Below are positions 32,378 through 43,336 of a DNA stretch of 64,000 nucleotides, piece by piece. This DNA is from Cordylochernes scorpioides (lineage: Eukaryota; Arthropoda; Arachnida; Pseudoscorpiones; Chernetidae). Numbering within the stretch: the stretch's first letter is position 1; each line of letters starts with the position of its first letter. The DNA lies in contig CP092870.1 of the NCBI GenBank assembly GCA_030710605.1, positions 13,081,991-13,145,990 on the forward strand. The letters are read 5' to 3'. The notes under the pieces are model-generated. The model was not told the DNA's origin and did no database searches. It saw only the letters and a program-made list of their open reading frames with translations. The position numbers were made by a program, and so were the translations under genes.

Positions 32378-32587
32378 CAAGGGGTCGGCAATCTTTTGAG
32401 TCTGAAGAGTCAAAATTACAATTTACAAAATTTCAAATTTTTCAAAGAGCCCCAAATTTTTTATTGTCAACAATAAATAGTATATTATTGCATAAATAAT
32501 TATTGCATATGGAACTAAAGGGCCGCAGCTTCACATCCAAAAAGCCGCTTGTGGCTCGCGAGCATCATTTTGCCGACCTCTTACCTA
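32378..32587 (+). mobile_element. hAT-type MITE
   Basis: The end CAAGGGGTCGGCAA and the opposite end TTTGCCGACCTC form short terminal repeats. The interior ('ccgcagcttcacatcc', 'cttgtggctcgcgagc') matches 58763-58964 in reverse. The GGGGTCGGCAA-type terminus is common among hAT MITEs. No clear 8-bp target duplication was seen. Confidence 0.6.
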
Positions 32588-32761
32588 GAGCATTGTAAAA
32601 GCGAGATGCTTAAAAATATTTGCATATTTTCCACTAATACAAGCTAAGCTTTTCCTCAAAAACAACCTATTGTAAGTAATGAGTGTAAATATCCGGTGAT
32701 TGATTGTCTGTGCATATATCAATTTATAGGATATTAAAAGTAAAAAAATAGCTAAATACAG

Positions 32762-32938
32762 TATAAGGTTGTTCCAAAAGTTCGTAAACATATTATGATT
32801 TATCAAAATTCGAAATTATAGACGCGTATGATTCTTTTTCAAATAAAAATTCGAATTTTGATAACAGATGGCGCACTAATGCATCATATTATGATTTATA
32901 TTTAGCAAGTGTTAACGAACTTTTGGGACAACCTTGTA
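32762..32938. mobile_element. Mariner-type MITE, family H
   Basis: The ends AAGGTTGTTCCAAAAGTTCG and CGAACTTTTGGGACAACCTT are inverted, flanked by TA, with an inner palindrome around 'aattcgaattttgat'. Confidence 0.8.
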
Positions 32939-33316
32939 ATTCTCTCTGAAACTTGGCCCACCTACTGATTGGCCACTTTGTTATAGAACATCAGAGATTA
33001 AATCATTCTTCTCTAAATATTCTGTTATAATTTCACCAAGGTTACCAATATTAAAAGTTATCCCAAAAGTTCGCAAACACTTGCAAAATATAAATCATAA
33101 TATGTTTACGAACTTTTGGGACAACCTTATAATTCTGAAACCTGGCCCACCTGCTGATTGGCCACCCTTGATATAGAACATCAGATATTAAATCATTCTT
33201 CTATAAGAATTCTGTTATAATTTTACTAAGGTTACCAATATTACCAAGGTTGTCTTAAAAGTTCGTAAACACTTGCAAAATATAAATATATTTACGAACT
33301 TTTGGGACAACCTTAT
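32939..33316. repeat. Two direct units, each ending in a mini MITE
   Basis: The unit 'ctgaaac(t/c)tggcccacct' … 'ttaccaatatt' occurs at 32939-33054 and 33131-33245. Each is followed by a 72-76 bp family H mini-element (33055-33130 and 33246-33316) with both ends intact and almost no interior. Confidence 0.75.
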
Positions 33317-33361
33317 ATTTATAAATAATATAAAATTTATTTGCGAAAACCTCTTTCTTTT

Positions 33362-33608
33362 ATTAATGCGGCTTATGATTGTAAAACGACATTGGAAATT
33401 ATCCCGCATGAGTTTATTTTAAACGAAAAATCTAAATTTTTATTTTTATGGAGAAATAACGATTATTTCTAACCTTAGAGATGAAGTATGAAAGGATCAA
33501 TTGTGAAGAGTAATGATAAACGGTAAAATAAAAGTGTCCAGGGATGGGAATCGAACCCACAGCGTTCCGCTTACCTGGCAGATGCCATGTCCACTAGGCT
33601 ACACTGGA
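33362..33608 (-). mobile_element. SINE-A, full-length minus copy
   Basis: The tRNA-like head at 33537-33608 (minus) has TCCAGTG…CCCTGGA, A box TAGCCTAGTGG and B box GGTTCGATTCC. The loop CAGGTAA keeps GGT at the anticodon but lacks U33. The tail ends at ATGCGGCTTATGATTG. A second partial tail follows at 33661-33736. Confidence 0.8.
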
Positions 33609-33660
33609 CATATTTTTCCGTTCGTAAATATTATATGAGGTAATTTATCAAGCAAAATAA

Positions 33661-33736
33661 TGCGCCTTTGACTGTAAAACGACATTGGAAATTATCCCGC
33701 ATGAGTTTCTTTTGAACGAAAAATCTAAATTTTTCC
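33661..33736 (-). repeat. SINE-A tail fragment
   Basis: 'gtaaaacgacattggaaatt' and 'cgcatgagtttcttttgaac' duplicate the tail of the adjacent full copy. Confidence 0.7.
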
Positions 33737-34084
33737 TCTCTTACCCGCAATATCTTCCAGCTACTGACAATTCCCGACCTCCTATTTAGGCAGTAGTCTT
33801 CATATCCCTCGCTAAATCCTTCGAGAATTAGCCATTGGACAGCCGGAGATCTAAAACCTACTTTATATATAATTATAAACAAAAGTAAGAGTTATTGTAA
33901 ATAAATCTGATTCTATTTATACACCTATCTTATCTCTCTGTAAATAAATATAGACTAGCGAATCAATTACACATTCAAATTTGGTCTTTTAATGCGATTC
34001 CCAACCAGCCAGTCCTGAACATATATTGAATTGTATCAAATACTCCAAAAAATACCTCTGGGAAAACCCCAGGACTATAATAGA
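33737..34084. other. No feature recognised
   Basis: Mixed sequence without frame or repeat partner. It leads into a LINE-like tail. Confidence 0.4.
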
Positions 34085-34152
34085 AAAGCTGAGACAATGG
34101 AACCTAATGGAGATCGTTTAAACGACTTGAGGAATAAACAACAACAACAATT
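34085..34152 (+). repeat. LINE-like 3' tail with (CAA)n
   Basis: 'gagatcgtttaaacgacttg' then 'aggaataaa' and four CAA repeats. Short-tandem tails of this type are typical of non-LTR insertions. No coding part remains. Confidence 0.4.
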
Positions 34153-34639
34153 GGCCTTTTTGGAAGCTGATCCTTGTTAAGGTCTTTGTTCATAGACAGT
34201 CAAGGTGGGTTCATAATGTCCAACAAGAGAACTGACTTTTCTAGCGAAGTTCAAGTGCAAAATTAATCTAAAAAAAGAACATAAATCAGCTAGAAACGGG
34301 CGAATCATTAATGCAGCTATGTTGTGGTAAAAGAGATGCATTCGATTTCTAGAAGATCTTTTCACTTTGTAAATTTCCCACTATGCGAGCTTGTTTATAA
34401 GTCATTATGATACTTATTAGTAATCAGCATTAAAATTTGACTTATTAAATTCCATGTTTAATATGATACCTATTTATATATGTTGTAAAAAATTATAGAT
34501 TGGTAGAAAAGAAAGAAGGCTGATAATTACGAAGATCCTTTATTACTTAAAGGTATTTAATAAACAATAAGGAAGAACAAGAAATTAAAGAAATTGCACT
34601 AGAAAAAATTATATTGAGAATAGTGCAATCCATAAATAA

Positions 34640-35020
34640 ATCTTTAATTAAAAATACATATATTGGATCAAAATATCATTTATTTTACCTATATTTCAGT
34701 TGGCTGTACGCCAACCTTTATCAAGGTGTTATAACATATTTAATGTGTGTCAACAACAAATTCAGCGCCACATAACGTCAACAGAATTAGGTTTTAAAAA
34801 TATTTTATATTCAATGGGGAGAAAAAAAATCATATTTTCTCTCCATTTAATATAACAAAATATTTTTAAAACTTAATTCTGTTGACGTTATGTGGCGCTG
34901 AGTTTTTTGTTGACACACATTAATATGTTATAACACCTTGATAAAGGTTGGCGTTCGGCCAACTGAAATATTGGTAAAATAAATTATATTTTGATCCAAT
35001 ATATGCCATTTTTGATATAA
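34640..35020. repeat. Family J foldback, complete, long hairpin
   Basis: The arms of about 170 bp run from 'catatattggatcaaaat' inward through 'ttcagttggctgtacgccaa', 'cctttatcaaggtgttataa' and 'gttttaaaaatattttatat', then mirror outward to 'ttttgatccaatatatgcca'. The central loop is about 45 bp. Partial copies lie at 29405, 45340 and 58405. Confidence 0.9.
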
Positions 35021-35672
35021 ATTATATGTACACCAGGAGTGTACGTCTATCAGCGGCCTGTCCTATCCAATAACCGCTAGTAAACTACAACAATCCAACA
35101 AAGTTGAGATATATAGGCAGATATGCAAATTAACATAGACAACACTAAAACACTATTGATACATAACAATAACGCGCCATCTATATAATACAAATGAAAA
35201 CACCAAAACGCGAATTTTTCTTATATATCTTTTCATTTGTACTAAAACACTATGCAAATCACAAGAATATTTCATCGTAGAAATATTCCGGAATTGTTAC
35301 TTTCAACAATATATTGTAAAGTAATTAATTATGAAAGTAAAACTTATTTCTCTCTCTCTCTCTCTCGATAAGATTCATAATATTTTATTTATAAATCTTC
35401 AGATAAAACTCTCAAAAGAATATCAAATTAATTTGCAAAAACAAAATGGCGACTATAGATGTTACTGAATCATTATACAGAGCAACAGAATATTAGAAGA
35501 ACAAATAAATAATTCAGTGATTAATAAATTAAAGGCTACAAAATTTTCAACCTTTTTTGTCTTTATTAATATAAAATATCTCAAATCAAAGAGAGAGAAA
35601 GATAGAGTATTATAATAAATATAGAGATGCTATTTTAAAATTAAACAATTTTAAATATATTTGACTGAGTTA
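35021..35672. other. AT-rich with CT microsatellite
   Basis: A (CT)n run lies at 35349-35367. There is no coding frame, and 'cgcgccatctatataat' near 35170 is a common repeat word. Confidence 0.5.
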
Positions 35673-35790
35673 TTTCTCCTTATAACAAATTACGATATAC
35701 CGTTCAAAAGAAACATTTGCGGTGAAACTAGTCAAACGTAGAAATGTGTAAACGTTTTACAATCATAAGCCGCATTATATTGTATTATTA
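35673..35790 (+). repeat. SINE-A tail fragment
   Basis: 'tatttctccttataacaaat', 'cgttcaaaagaaacat' and the terminal 'ttacaatcataagccgcat' match the tail of SINE-A. The tRNA head is missing. Confidence 0.7.
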
Positions 35791-36580
35791 TTATATATGT
35801 GTTTAAAGATATAATTTAGTATAACTGCTCTAGCTATACATGCATGCATAGAGCCATGTGGGTAAATCCAAACAAAGGAACCATTTCTTGGCACCTGCCG
35901 ATAGAACAACTTCCAATAGATTTTATTGAAATAAATACAGAGCAAAGAATTGTACGACAATAAAAAATAAAATTCTCAAATCAGAAGCGCGGTTTTGACA
36001 CTATTTTTATCATACGTTTTCTTTTATCTCTTTATTTTTCCTGTAGAGCTTTGAGAAGCTAAAGGTTTGTTCTCTTGTTATTTTTATAAAATGTTTTATT
36101 CCCGAGCAAAAACGTCTAAGATTTGTTTATTCGACTGATAAAAATCCTAATATTTTGTCAATGGATTAAGATTATATATATAATCAGTGACATGTGTGTC
36201 AGGATATGCCTTCTTTATTTTTAATATATAAAATAATTTGAAATACTTTAAATTACCTAATTGAAATTTGATCTCACATATTTTTGGCAAATAAGGCCTA
36301 CCGCGTTCAAATGGACATTAACGATAGGAGCCGATGATGTGATTGGTTAGGTTATGTATTATATATACATATTGTATATATATATATTTTTTATTTGTAT
36401 TAAAGGATGTACATTGTGCTTACTATCTATGTACTTCATAATCTATTTATATATTCCTTTTGCTTATTGTTTATATGCATATTCAATTTGTATATATGTT
36501 CTATGTATATATATTGTATACTCACTGGACGGGTTAACCAAGCTAATTATTCATGTACTTATTGCTATTCGTAAATATAA
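35791..36580. other. AT-rich spacer with a family M fragment
   Basis: 'gtgtcaggatatgccttctt' then 'tatttttaatatata' near 36196-36235 matches family M (61030, 61845). The 76-codon Tyr/Ile frame at 36354 reflects TA-rich sequence. Confidence 0.4.
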
Positions 36581-37441
36581 CTAGCAGAGTGACCCAGGGT
36601 ACGCCCGGGATTTACCCGAGTGCTCATCTGCCCTAGTGAATATATATTTGGTTAGAGCATTCTTAGCTAAGTATAATAATTTGAATATATAGTTTTAATA
36701 TTTAATTTATATATAATTTAAAATAGACTATCGTTTTCCTCGTATTTTATTTGCCTATGTATGGAATTTTTGGTACTGTAAAAAAACTTTGCTTCAATAA
36801 TATAAAAAAAAAACAGGCAAAGTTTCGAACCAAGGTTGTGGAAATATGAAGCCGTACACCTAACCATTAAGCTACGCTTGGCATCATAAATATTCGCATG
36901 TAAAGCTATTTCAGGCCTTACACATTTCTAACGACCTTTTTGAAAAAGGTTTTTGAAACATGGAAATTATAATACTTTAAATAAATAGAAATAGAGTGAA
37001 CACAAATAAATCATACCAAATATTTCGAATTAGAGCAGTTATTTTAAACGGCGAATTAGATCAAATATATCTAAAATGAAAATATATAAATCTTCAAATC
37101 GAGCGAGCGTCTATAAATATTTCGATTTAGATCAAGTATTCTAAACCTATGTGTTATTAAGCGAACTATTATTAATAAAATATTGAGAAGATTTATATTT
37201 AAACGTATTTATAACCTTTTAGTACTTGATAGAGGGCGCTGTTCGTGAGCTAAGTAGAATAATTTGAATATATAGTTTTAATAATTGATTTATATATTTT
37301 TTAAAATAGCCTATCGTCTTCCCCGTATTTTTTACCTATGTATGGAAATTTTGATTTGAATTAGTGAACTACTGCGAATTTGTATACCGGACATACATAC
37401 AAACAAACAAACAAACAAACATTGATTTATATATATATAGA
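36581..37441 (-). mobile_element. Non-autonomous Helitron, clean ends, 861 bp
   Basis: On minus it begins A|TCTATATATATATAAATCAATG at 37441 and ends CTAG|T at 36581. The hairpin CCCGGG-CGTAC-CCTGGG lies 9 bases before the end. The TC…CTRR ends, subterminal hairpin and insertion between A and T without target duplication are the Helitron hallmarks. It encodes nothing. A degenerate tRNA-like segment lies inside. Confidence 0.85.
36819..36885 (-). ncRNA. tRNA-like segment inside the Helitron
   Basis: The minus strand has A-box TAGCTTAATGGTTAGG and B-box GGTTCGAAAC at tRNA spacing, with a partly paired acceptor (GCCAAGC against CTTTGCC, two mismatches). The anticodon arm is not convincing. It is probably a decayed tRNA copy that may still be read by RNA polymerase III. 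Confidence 0.45.
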
Positions 37442-37709
37442 TAGATGTATGATCACAATATATGTATAAATTTTCTCTCTCGCTACTGCACAGATGATGG
37501 TTAGAAAATTGAATTCGACATCCTGATATTTGGAAGAATTTTTATTTTCAAAATCTTTACAATCTATAACGTTTTGAGTGGACCTGGGATGAGACGAGGT
37601 CCTAGTGACAGGACAGTCCGAAAAGAGACAGCCGTTAGAGACAACCGGACGATATTTTCCTGAGTGTGGCTGGGTGGATTAGCTTGGACGTGTAGAGCGC
37701 CGAGCTAAC
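37442..37709. other. GC-richer sequence beside candidate exon
   Basis: 'gacctgggatgagacgagg' to 'ctgggtggattagcttggac' has coding-like composition, but no open frame connects it to the exon at 37710. Confidence 0.3.
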
Positions 37710-37766
37710 CTGAACCATTGGATATGCTTGCATCGGAACGGCCATCTGCGAAGAGAATCCTTCTTC
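37710..37766 (-). CDS. Candidate host micro-exon, 57 nt
   Basis: On minus, 'caatctttgcag' (acceptor with pyrimidine tract) precedes 57 nt encoding EEGFSSQMAVPMQAYPMVQ, immediately followed by the donor GTTAGC after CAG. The exon is exactly 19 codons, starts and ends in phase 0, and its composition contrasts with its surroundings. The product is unknown. Joined to 54857-54926 it would keep the frame, but linkage is my inference. Confidence 0.5.
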
Positions 37767-38740
37767 CTGCAAAGATTGGATAATGATTCAGTTTACGAAT
37801 TCCATTTAGGATCACTTGTAATAAAGCCCATACTCTAGCTACATCCATATACGAACTCGTTGATTGCATTATTTACACTTTGATGTACATCGCGGCACTT
37901 GAAATCAATCAGCATCAAAATGGAGCATTTACCATAATCTGATATATCATCCTAGTAATCCTAAGAACAGGGCTGTTTTCCAGTTCCGCATGGATCTATA
38001 TAAATAGTATTTGAAGGAGTAATATCCGGTTATTATGGCGGACAGAATCCGGCCGAATGATTATACAGTTTCAACCTAGGAATTGTTATGCTAGAAAATA
38101 ACAATTTCGTGTGTTGACTTTAGGCCTTCTTTTAATATTATTTTTTGGCGTAAAACTCATTTTCCATAAAGGCTAAAAATAAGAATCATATAAAATATAT
38201 ATAAATATATATTATATTAAAAAATATATTTCAGAATCAATTACGGAATAAGAAAATTTCTGTTGATCCTTTCAAATACACGTCTTTCCAATTTTAATAG
38301 AATGTATACTTTTTTTGTAAATCAATATAGTTATATATAAATTTTATATAAGGCGAAATCATATTTATTTATACATTCAATATTTATATTTTTGGCTGTG
38401 TTCTCTATTTTTAAAATATATATGTACATTGTGTAATTATTTTAATGTAGATAAAATTTATAATTTTATATTCATAAGCTAAATTTGCAAATAGATTGAT
38501 ATGTAAAAAAATATAAATGGATTCAATACTTTTACAATGAGGAAGTATTTTCCTTAACTGAAGAGAGATAAACTACCTAAAAAAACCAACAAACTAAGCC
38601 AGTGCATAAAAACCTCTGTATTTTTTCCCTACTTGAAACACGTGTAAAAACCTTGTCCGAGAGGTTTGGATGCCTGAGGCGTGTAGAAAAAACGCCTTTC
38701 AAATTTCAAGAGAGAGAGAAAAAAAAAACACTTTGGGAAG
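37767..38740. other. AT-rich spacer
   Basis: No open frame with domain content. 'aagagagagagaaaaaaaaa' near 38710 is simple sequence. Confidence 0.4.
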
Positions 38741-38930
38741 TTAGTTTTGGGAAAGAAGCCATAAATTATGGAGGCGCTGTAAACCGGAGCTGAGAATGAT
38801 AAATTGGTAGGTGTAAAAAGTGACGAACTTAATTAGCTGCCTGGAGTGTGACCTACAGTTTCACGCTGGATGGACGGCGGATTTACATCTTGCCCTCGTG
38901 TAATTAGGGCTGTGCTCCAACTGCCTCTGA
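38741..38930. other. GC-richer island next to satellite
   Basis: 'aattatggaggcgctgtaaa', 'gaacttaattagctgcctgg' and 'ctcgtgtaattagggctgtg' include repeated TAATTA-type cores, as in conserved regulatory elements. It borders directly on the tandem array. Confidence 0.35.
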
Positions 38931-38934
38931 TGCT

Positions 38935-40040
38935 GTCACACTTGAGGATGACACGTTATTGACCTTCCTCAAGTACTGTCAACTTCCTCAGCGTGTACGG
39001 AAGGTGAAGTCTTGTACTCCTGGTAGGGCCACCCTCCCCAAGTAATGTCAACTACCTCTACTGCTGTCACACTAGAGACAGCAGCAGAGTCCTGAAGTCA
39101 TGTCAACTTCCTCAGCATGTACGGAAGGTGACCCTGGGTAGTACAGGCGAAGTATGTTTGGAGTCTTGTACTCTTGGTAGGGCCACCCTGGAATTACACA
39201 TTATAGACCTTCCCCAAGTCCTGTCAACTGCCTCTGCTGCTGTCACACTAGAGGATGACACGTTATAGACCTTCCTGAAGTCTTATCAACTGCCTCAGCA
39301 TGTAAGGGAGGTAACCTTGGGTAGTAGAGATATGTTTGGAGTCTTGTACTCCTAGTAGGGCCACCCTAGGATGACACGTTACAGACCTTCACCAAGTCAT
39401 GTCAACTGCCTCTGATGCTGTCACGTTAGTGGATGACACGTTATAGACCCTCTCAAAGTCCTGTCAACTGCCTCAGCATGTACGGAAGGTGATCCTGGGT
39501 AGGAAAGTCGAAGTATGTTTGGAGTCTTGTACTCCTGGTAGGGCCACCCTAGGAAAACACGTTATAGACCTTCCCCAAGTCCTGTCAACTGCCTCTGCTG
39601 TCACACTTGAGGATGACACGTTATTGACCCTCTCAAAATCATGTCAACTGCCTCAGCATGTACGGGAGGTTACCGGGGTAGGAGATTTATGTTTGGAGTC
39701 TTGTACTCCTAGTAGGGCCACCCTAGTCATGAAGGCTGTACTACTAAGCTCATATGAATTTTAACAAGTGAAGAGACAAAGTCGTCTTCCTACCCTTGTA
39801 TGCCTGAAATTTTTCTATTAGAACGATACTCCAACTACCTCTGCTGCTGTCAAACCAGAAGATGACACGTTATAGACCTTCCCCAAGTCATGTTAACTGC
39901 CTTAGTGTGTAGGGGAGGTGACTCTGGGTTGGACAGGCGAAGTATGTCTGGATTCTTATACTCTTGGTAAGGTCATCCTAAGCGTGAGAGCTGTTCTACT
40001 GAGCCCAGTTAAATGTTAACAGGCAAAGAGGTAAAGTTGT
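38935..40040. repeat. Satellite, about 180-bp unit
   Basis: 'tatgtttggagtcttgtact' recurs at about 39153, 39331, 39514 and 39687, with a diverged copy near 39943. Each unit also holds 'gatgacacgttatagacctt', 'tgtcaactgcctcagcatg' and 'agggccaccct'. The unit itself contains shorter internal repeats of the 'ctgtcaactgcctc' block. Confidence 0.85.
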
Positions 40041-40343
40041 ATTCCTACCCATCTATACCTCAGATGTTCCCATCAATAGAAAACACAACCAAATACTCAG
40101 AATAAGGAGATAAGCAACCCCAAAGACAATATTGCCCCACTACTCTAAACGACAAAAAATCATTTAAGTGAAAACTGATCACAAGTTTTCGATCTCTTAG
40201 AGATATTAAACAGTCTATCTCCCAGGAGATGGTAATCTTTATCTATTCTCCAAATCCTATTGTACCCCCCACAGGCTGTGGTCTGCTTGTAAGCTCGTAA
40301 TATAGGGTCACTGACAAAATAGTTGTCGTGCTCTTTTTTTTTT

Positions 40344-40660
40344 GTTAGTTTCAATCAATGCACTTTCTGTGGATCAGGAATAACAATGGAGATGTTGCAC
40401 TACTTATTTGATTGTACTGCTCTGTCTGAGGAAAGACGAAAACTAAATGATAAAACAGGGCAACTTTGTCCTTCATTTCTGGCACTAATTAATGAAATAT
40501 CAAAGAATAGGTATATAGCGTTGGCGATATTTGGATTCCACAGGATTATATCCCGGAAAAAGGCCACACAGTGTTCTCCCCATCTCTTGTGAACTGGCGA
40601 ATCCTGTATAGGGCGAGAGGCCTTAAATAAAGGCTTTGTTTTTGTTGTTAGTTTCAATCA
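40344..40660 (+). mobile_element. 5'-truncated Jockey-like LINE insertion with 14-bp TSD
   Basis: GTTAGTTTCAATCA occurs at 40344-40357 and again at 40647-40660. Between them, 289 bp hold the end of a LINE ORF2 and a 3' UTR ending 'ggctttgtttttgtt'. Perfect duplications indicate a fairly recent target-primed insertion. Confidence 0.85.
40359..40592 (+). pseudogene. LINE ORF2 C-terminal zinc-knuckle fragment
   Basis: The frame begins CTFCGSGITMEMLHYLFDC, a C-x2-C-x9-H-x4-C knuckle followed by SEERRKL, as at the C-terminus of Jockey/CR1-type ORF2 proteins. The original stop remains at 40590. It lacks the endonuclease and reverse transcriptase because of 5' truncation. Confidence 0.75.
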
Positions 40661-41389
40661 GAAATGAGGTTGGACTTTAAAAAAATATATGATAGGCTAT
40701 TGAGTTTATTTTGTTAGGAAAAACTTAATTAAAAATCCATGTCGTTGTTTCTGCGATTTAATTCCACACTGCTGGTTTGCAGCTGCCTAAATCTGTTGAC
40801 ACTCCCCTTATTTCAAATAATATTATTTTAGCCTTTCATCATTTCGCTCTCAGTGACGTTGTGAATTTCATCAACAGTCGCTCTAATAAATGATGGTGAT
40901 TCTGAATCAATAGAGCGCATTGTCGATCATTTTAAGTAAAAAGAAAGGAAACATAAGCCACCTAAGATAGTTGTTTTTAGTATATCAAAATGCAGAAATA
41001 GAAATAATAATTACTATTAGGTTCTCATTCCAACCTACTCAGCATTCATTTCTATACACTTTTTCACACATTGTAAATGGCGCAAATAACTTCATGTCAA
41101 TAAAAATAAACAATAGTCTCTGATATACTATACAAATATATTTTTGTACATAGCCAACAAATATAATTCTATAATTGATTACTTAAGAGAGGCTTGTGAT
41201 ATTGTAATCACAACACTAGCCTAATATACAATGTTACATTACATATAACAGGGACATATTGGATACATGTTATATCTGACAATGGTTTGTGCTCTTCCTC
41301 TTTGCATTGTTAGACCATTGTTGGACCTTCTTTGAAAGTCAATATATCTGATGTCCATGGCTAGGTCTTGTTTCTCTTCCCTTTCAAAG
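40661..41389. other. No gene recognised
   Basis: Ordinary AT-rich sequence. 'acattacatataacagggac' near 41233 shows nothing further. Confidence 0.4.
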
Positions 41390-41520
41390 AGGCGATGGAG
41401 AAGAGACTTCACATATCACGTTTCTTTAAACGTGGTAACTGTGACATGGTTGAAAGACGGGCTCCATATGGTGACGTTCGAGATGGACGTAGGCGGATAT
41501 ATTCACCTGTTACTCTATAT
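41390..41520 (+). CDS. Weak candidate exon
   Basis: The pyrimidine tract 'tgtttctcttccctttcaaag' ends at 41389, and a 43-codon frame follows (AMEKRLHISRFFKRGNCDMV, then RRAPYGDVRDGRRR) up to TGA at 41521. Basic composition and RGNC recall nucleic-acid-binding proteins, but no finger is complete. A donor, GTG then GTAACT, lies inside. It may be noise. Confidence 0.22.
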
Positions 41521-41697
41521 TGACAATATAACACGGATAGAGGCGAAATATGTATAAATTTACTTCATCCTTATGAATATATTTGTTTATCTTTTTTCAT
41601 TCATTATATTTATACTTTTCAAATATTGATTGTCAAAAGGATTATTTATATGCTAACACTATAGTATATCGATCAGGTATATTATTTTTAAAAACTT

Positions 41698-41745
41698 CTG
41701 GGAGGGTTAACCACTGATGAGCCAGGCTCTCACAATTACTTCATT
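41698..41745 (+). repeat. Family K fragment
   Basis: 'ctgggagggttaaccactga' followed by TGAGCCAGGCTC. Only the core of the arm remains. Confidence 0.7.
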
Positions 41746-42012
41746 GAATTGCTTTACTACATGTGTGTTGATTAATTCTATATGGAGACTTTTCAAACTT
41801 CAATATGTTCATTATCAGACGTTTCGATAACCCCCCACTGTCGCTTTTTTCAAGCTGGAAACATCTACAATAAAGGTATTCTTTACACGTGGACTGTTCA
41901 CACAGATCTGAGAATATGTAGAGATATATGCCATGTGTAGACTGTTCTCATAGAATCTGGATATATGTAGATACCTACGTCTCATGTTGAATGTTCACAC
42001 AGAGTCTGCATA

Positions 42013-43336
42013 TACAGGGTCCATTATGAAAGTAATGAGCATTTACTGGCAAAATACATTTATTGATCGTAATTTGTGCAAATGTTCAATATTCTTCAAA
42101 ATACATTCCTCCTGCATCAATACACTTGCGGAGACGCATTTGCCACGCCTGAAAGGCACCCTGAAACTCCTCGACAGGAATGCTTCTCAGGAACGTTGTA
42201 ACATGGTGTTGGATGTTTTCCACGGTTTCCCAATGTTTTCCTTTCATCTCTCTCTTGAGTCTAGGAAACAAAAAGAAGTCACATGGAGCTAAGTCGGGAC
42301 TGTAAGGGGGGGTCAGAGATCAACGGGGTGTTGCTCCGGGCCAGGAAGTTGGTTATGATGAAGGCTGTGTGGCTGGTGGCATTGTCATGGTGGAGCTTGA
42401 CCGTGTCTTTAATGTCAGTCCTCACGCGTGAGATCCGGCGTTTCAATCTCCTGAGCACCTCCAGGTAAAAGACTGAGTTTACAGTTTGTCCCTGCGGTAC
42501 AAACTCACAATGGACTATTCCTCGGATGTCAAAGAAGAAGACAATGATCATCGTTTTGATGCGCGACTTGCTCATTCGCGCTTTCTTGGGGCGTGGGGAT
42601 GATTTTGTGTGCCATGCACAGCTCTGCCTTTTCGACTCTGGGTCGTATTCAAACATCCAGGATTCGTCTCCGGTTACTACAGAGTTCAGAAAGTCCGGTT
42701 CATTCTGAATCAAATCCAACAATTCTTGACAGCGCAAAACTCTAAGTTCTTTCTGGTCTTGGGTCAACACTTTCGGCACAAGCTTCGCACAGACCTTACG
42801 CATTTGCAGATCCTCGGTCACTATCCCATGTACCACAAATGTGGACATGTGTAATGTGTCAGCAATTTGCTGGATGCTCAATCGACGGTCGGTACGCAAA
42901 ACTTCGAGCACACGATCCACGTCCTCGTCAGTTCTGGCCGTTGTTGGGCGTCCTGAACGGGGTTCGTCGGCGACCTCCTCCCGGCCCTCCTTAAATGCCT
43001 TGTGCCACTTCCCAGACTGTGATCTTGAAATGCAATCGTCCTTGAAGGCTTTTTGCAGCATCTGGAATGTTTCAGTTGCATTTTTTCCAAGCCTCACGCA
43101 AAACTTTATGGCGTATCGTTGTTCAAGCGAACGCTCCATCGCGCTATGTTACAAAAGTTGAAAACACACTTCAAGCGGAGGCATGTATCTCCCCTCACAC
43201 TGCTCGAACTCAACTGACGACCGGATGGATTGAAAGGGCATATCCCTCCACCACATTTCCCACGGTTTCACCGTGCTGCCATCTATCGTCGCGTCACAAT
43301 AACATTATGCTCATTACTTTCATAATGGACCCTGTA
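42013..43336 (-). mobile_element. Mariner element, 1324 bp, nearly intact
   Basis: The terminal repeats TACAGGGTCCATTATGAAAG and the complement CTTTCATAATGGACCCTGTA are perfect over at least 28 bp and bounded by TA. The gene fills the interior. Confidence 0.9.
42086..43139 (-). pseudogene. Mariner D34D transposase with one frameshift
   Basis: From ATG at 43139 the frame gives MERSLEQRYAIKFCVRLGK, a helix-turn-helix region with RSGRP (residues 61-65), VPKVLTQDQK, GDESWMF (Asp158) and HHDNATSHT (Asp252). A run of seven C on minus (42306-42312) then shifts the frame, and the final motifs YSPDLAPCDFFLFPRLK and CIDAGGMYFEEY continue in another frame to 42086. An extra Phe in VFFFDIRG is also unusual. 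One indel is thus the main visible lesion, so inactivation is recent. Confidence 0.9.

Noticed and set aside
34640..35020. Long inverted repeat as a phage or plasmid replication origin
   Set aside because: The same foldback recurs at several loci in this animal-type sequence, which marks it as a dispersed repeat.
42279..43139. SETMAR-type host fusion gene
   Set aside because: The transposase lies within exact mariner ends with TA on both sides and has no SET-domain sequence upstream, so it is a plain transposon.
42279..43161. Plus-strand frames opposite the mariner gene
   Set aside because: Shadow frames. The minus strand carries the conserved motifs.
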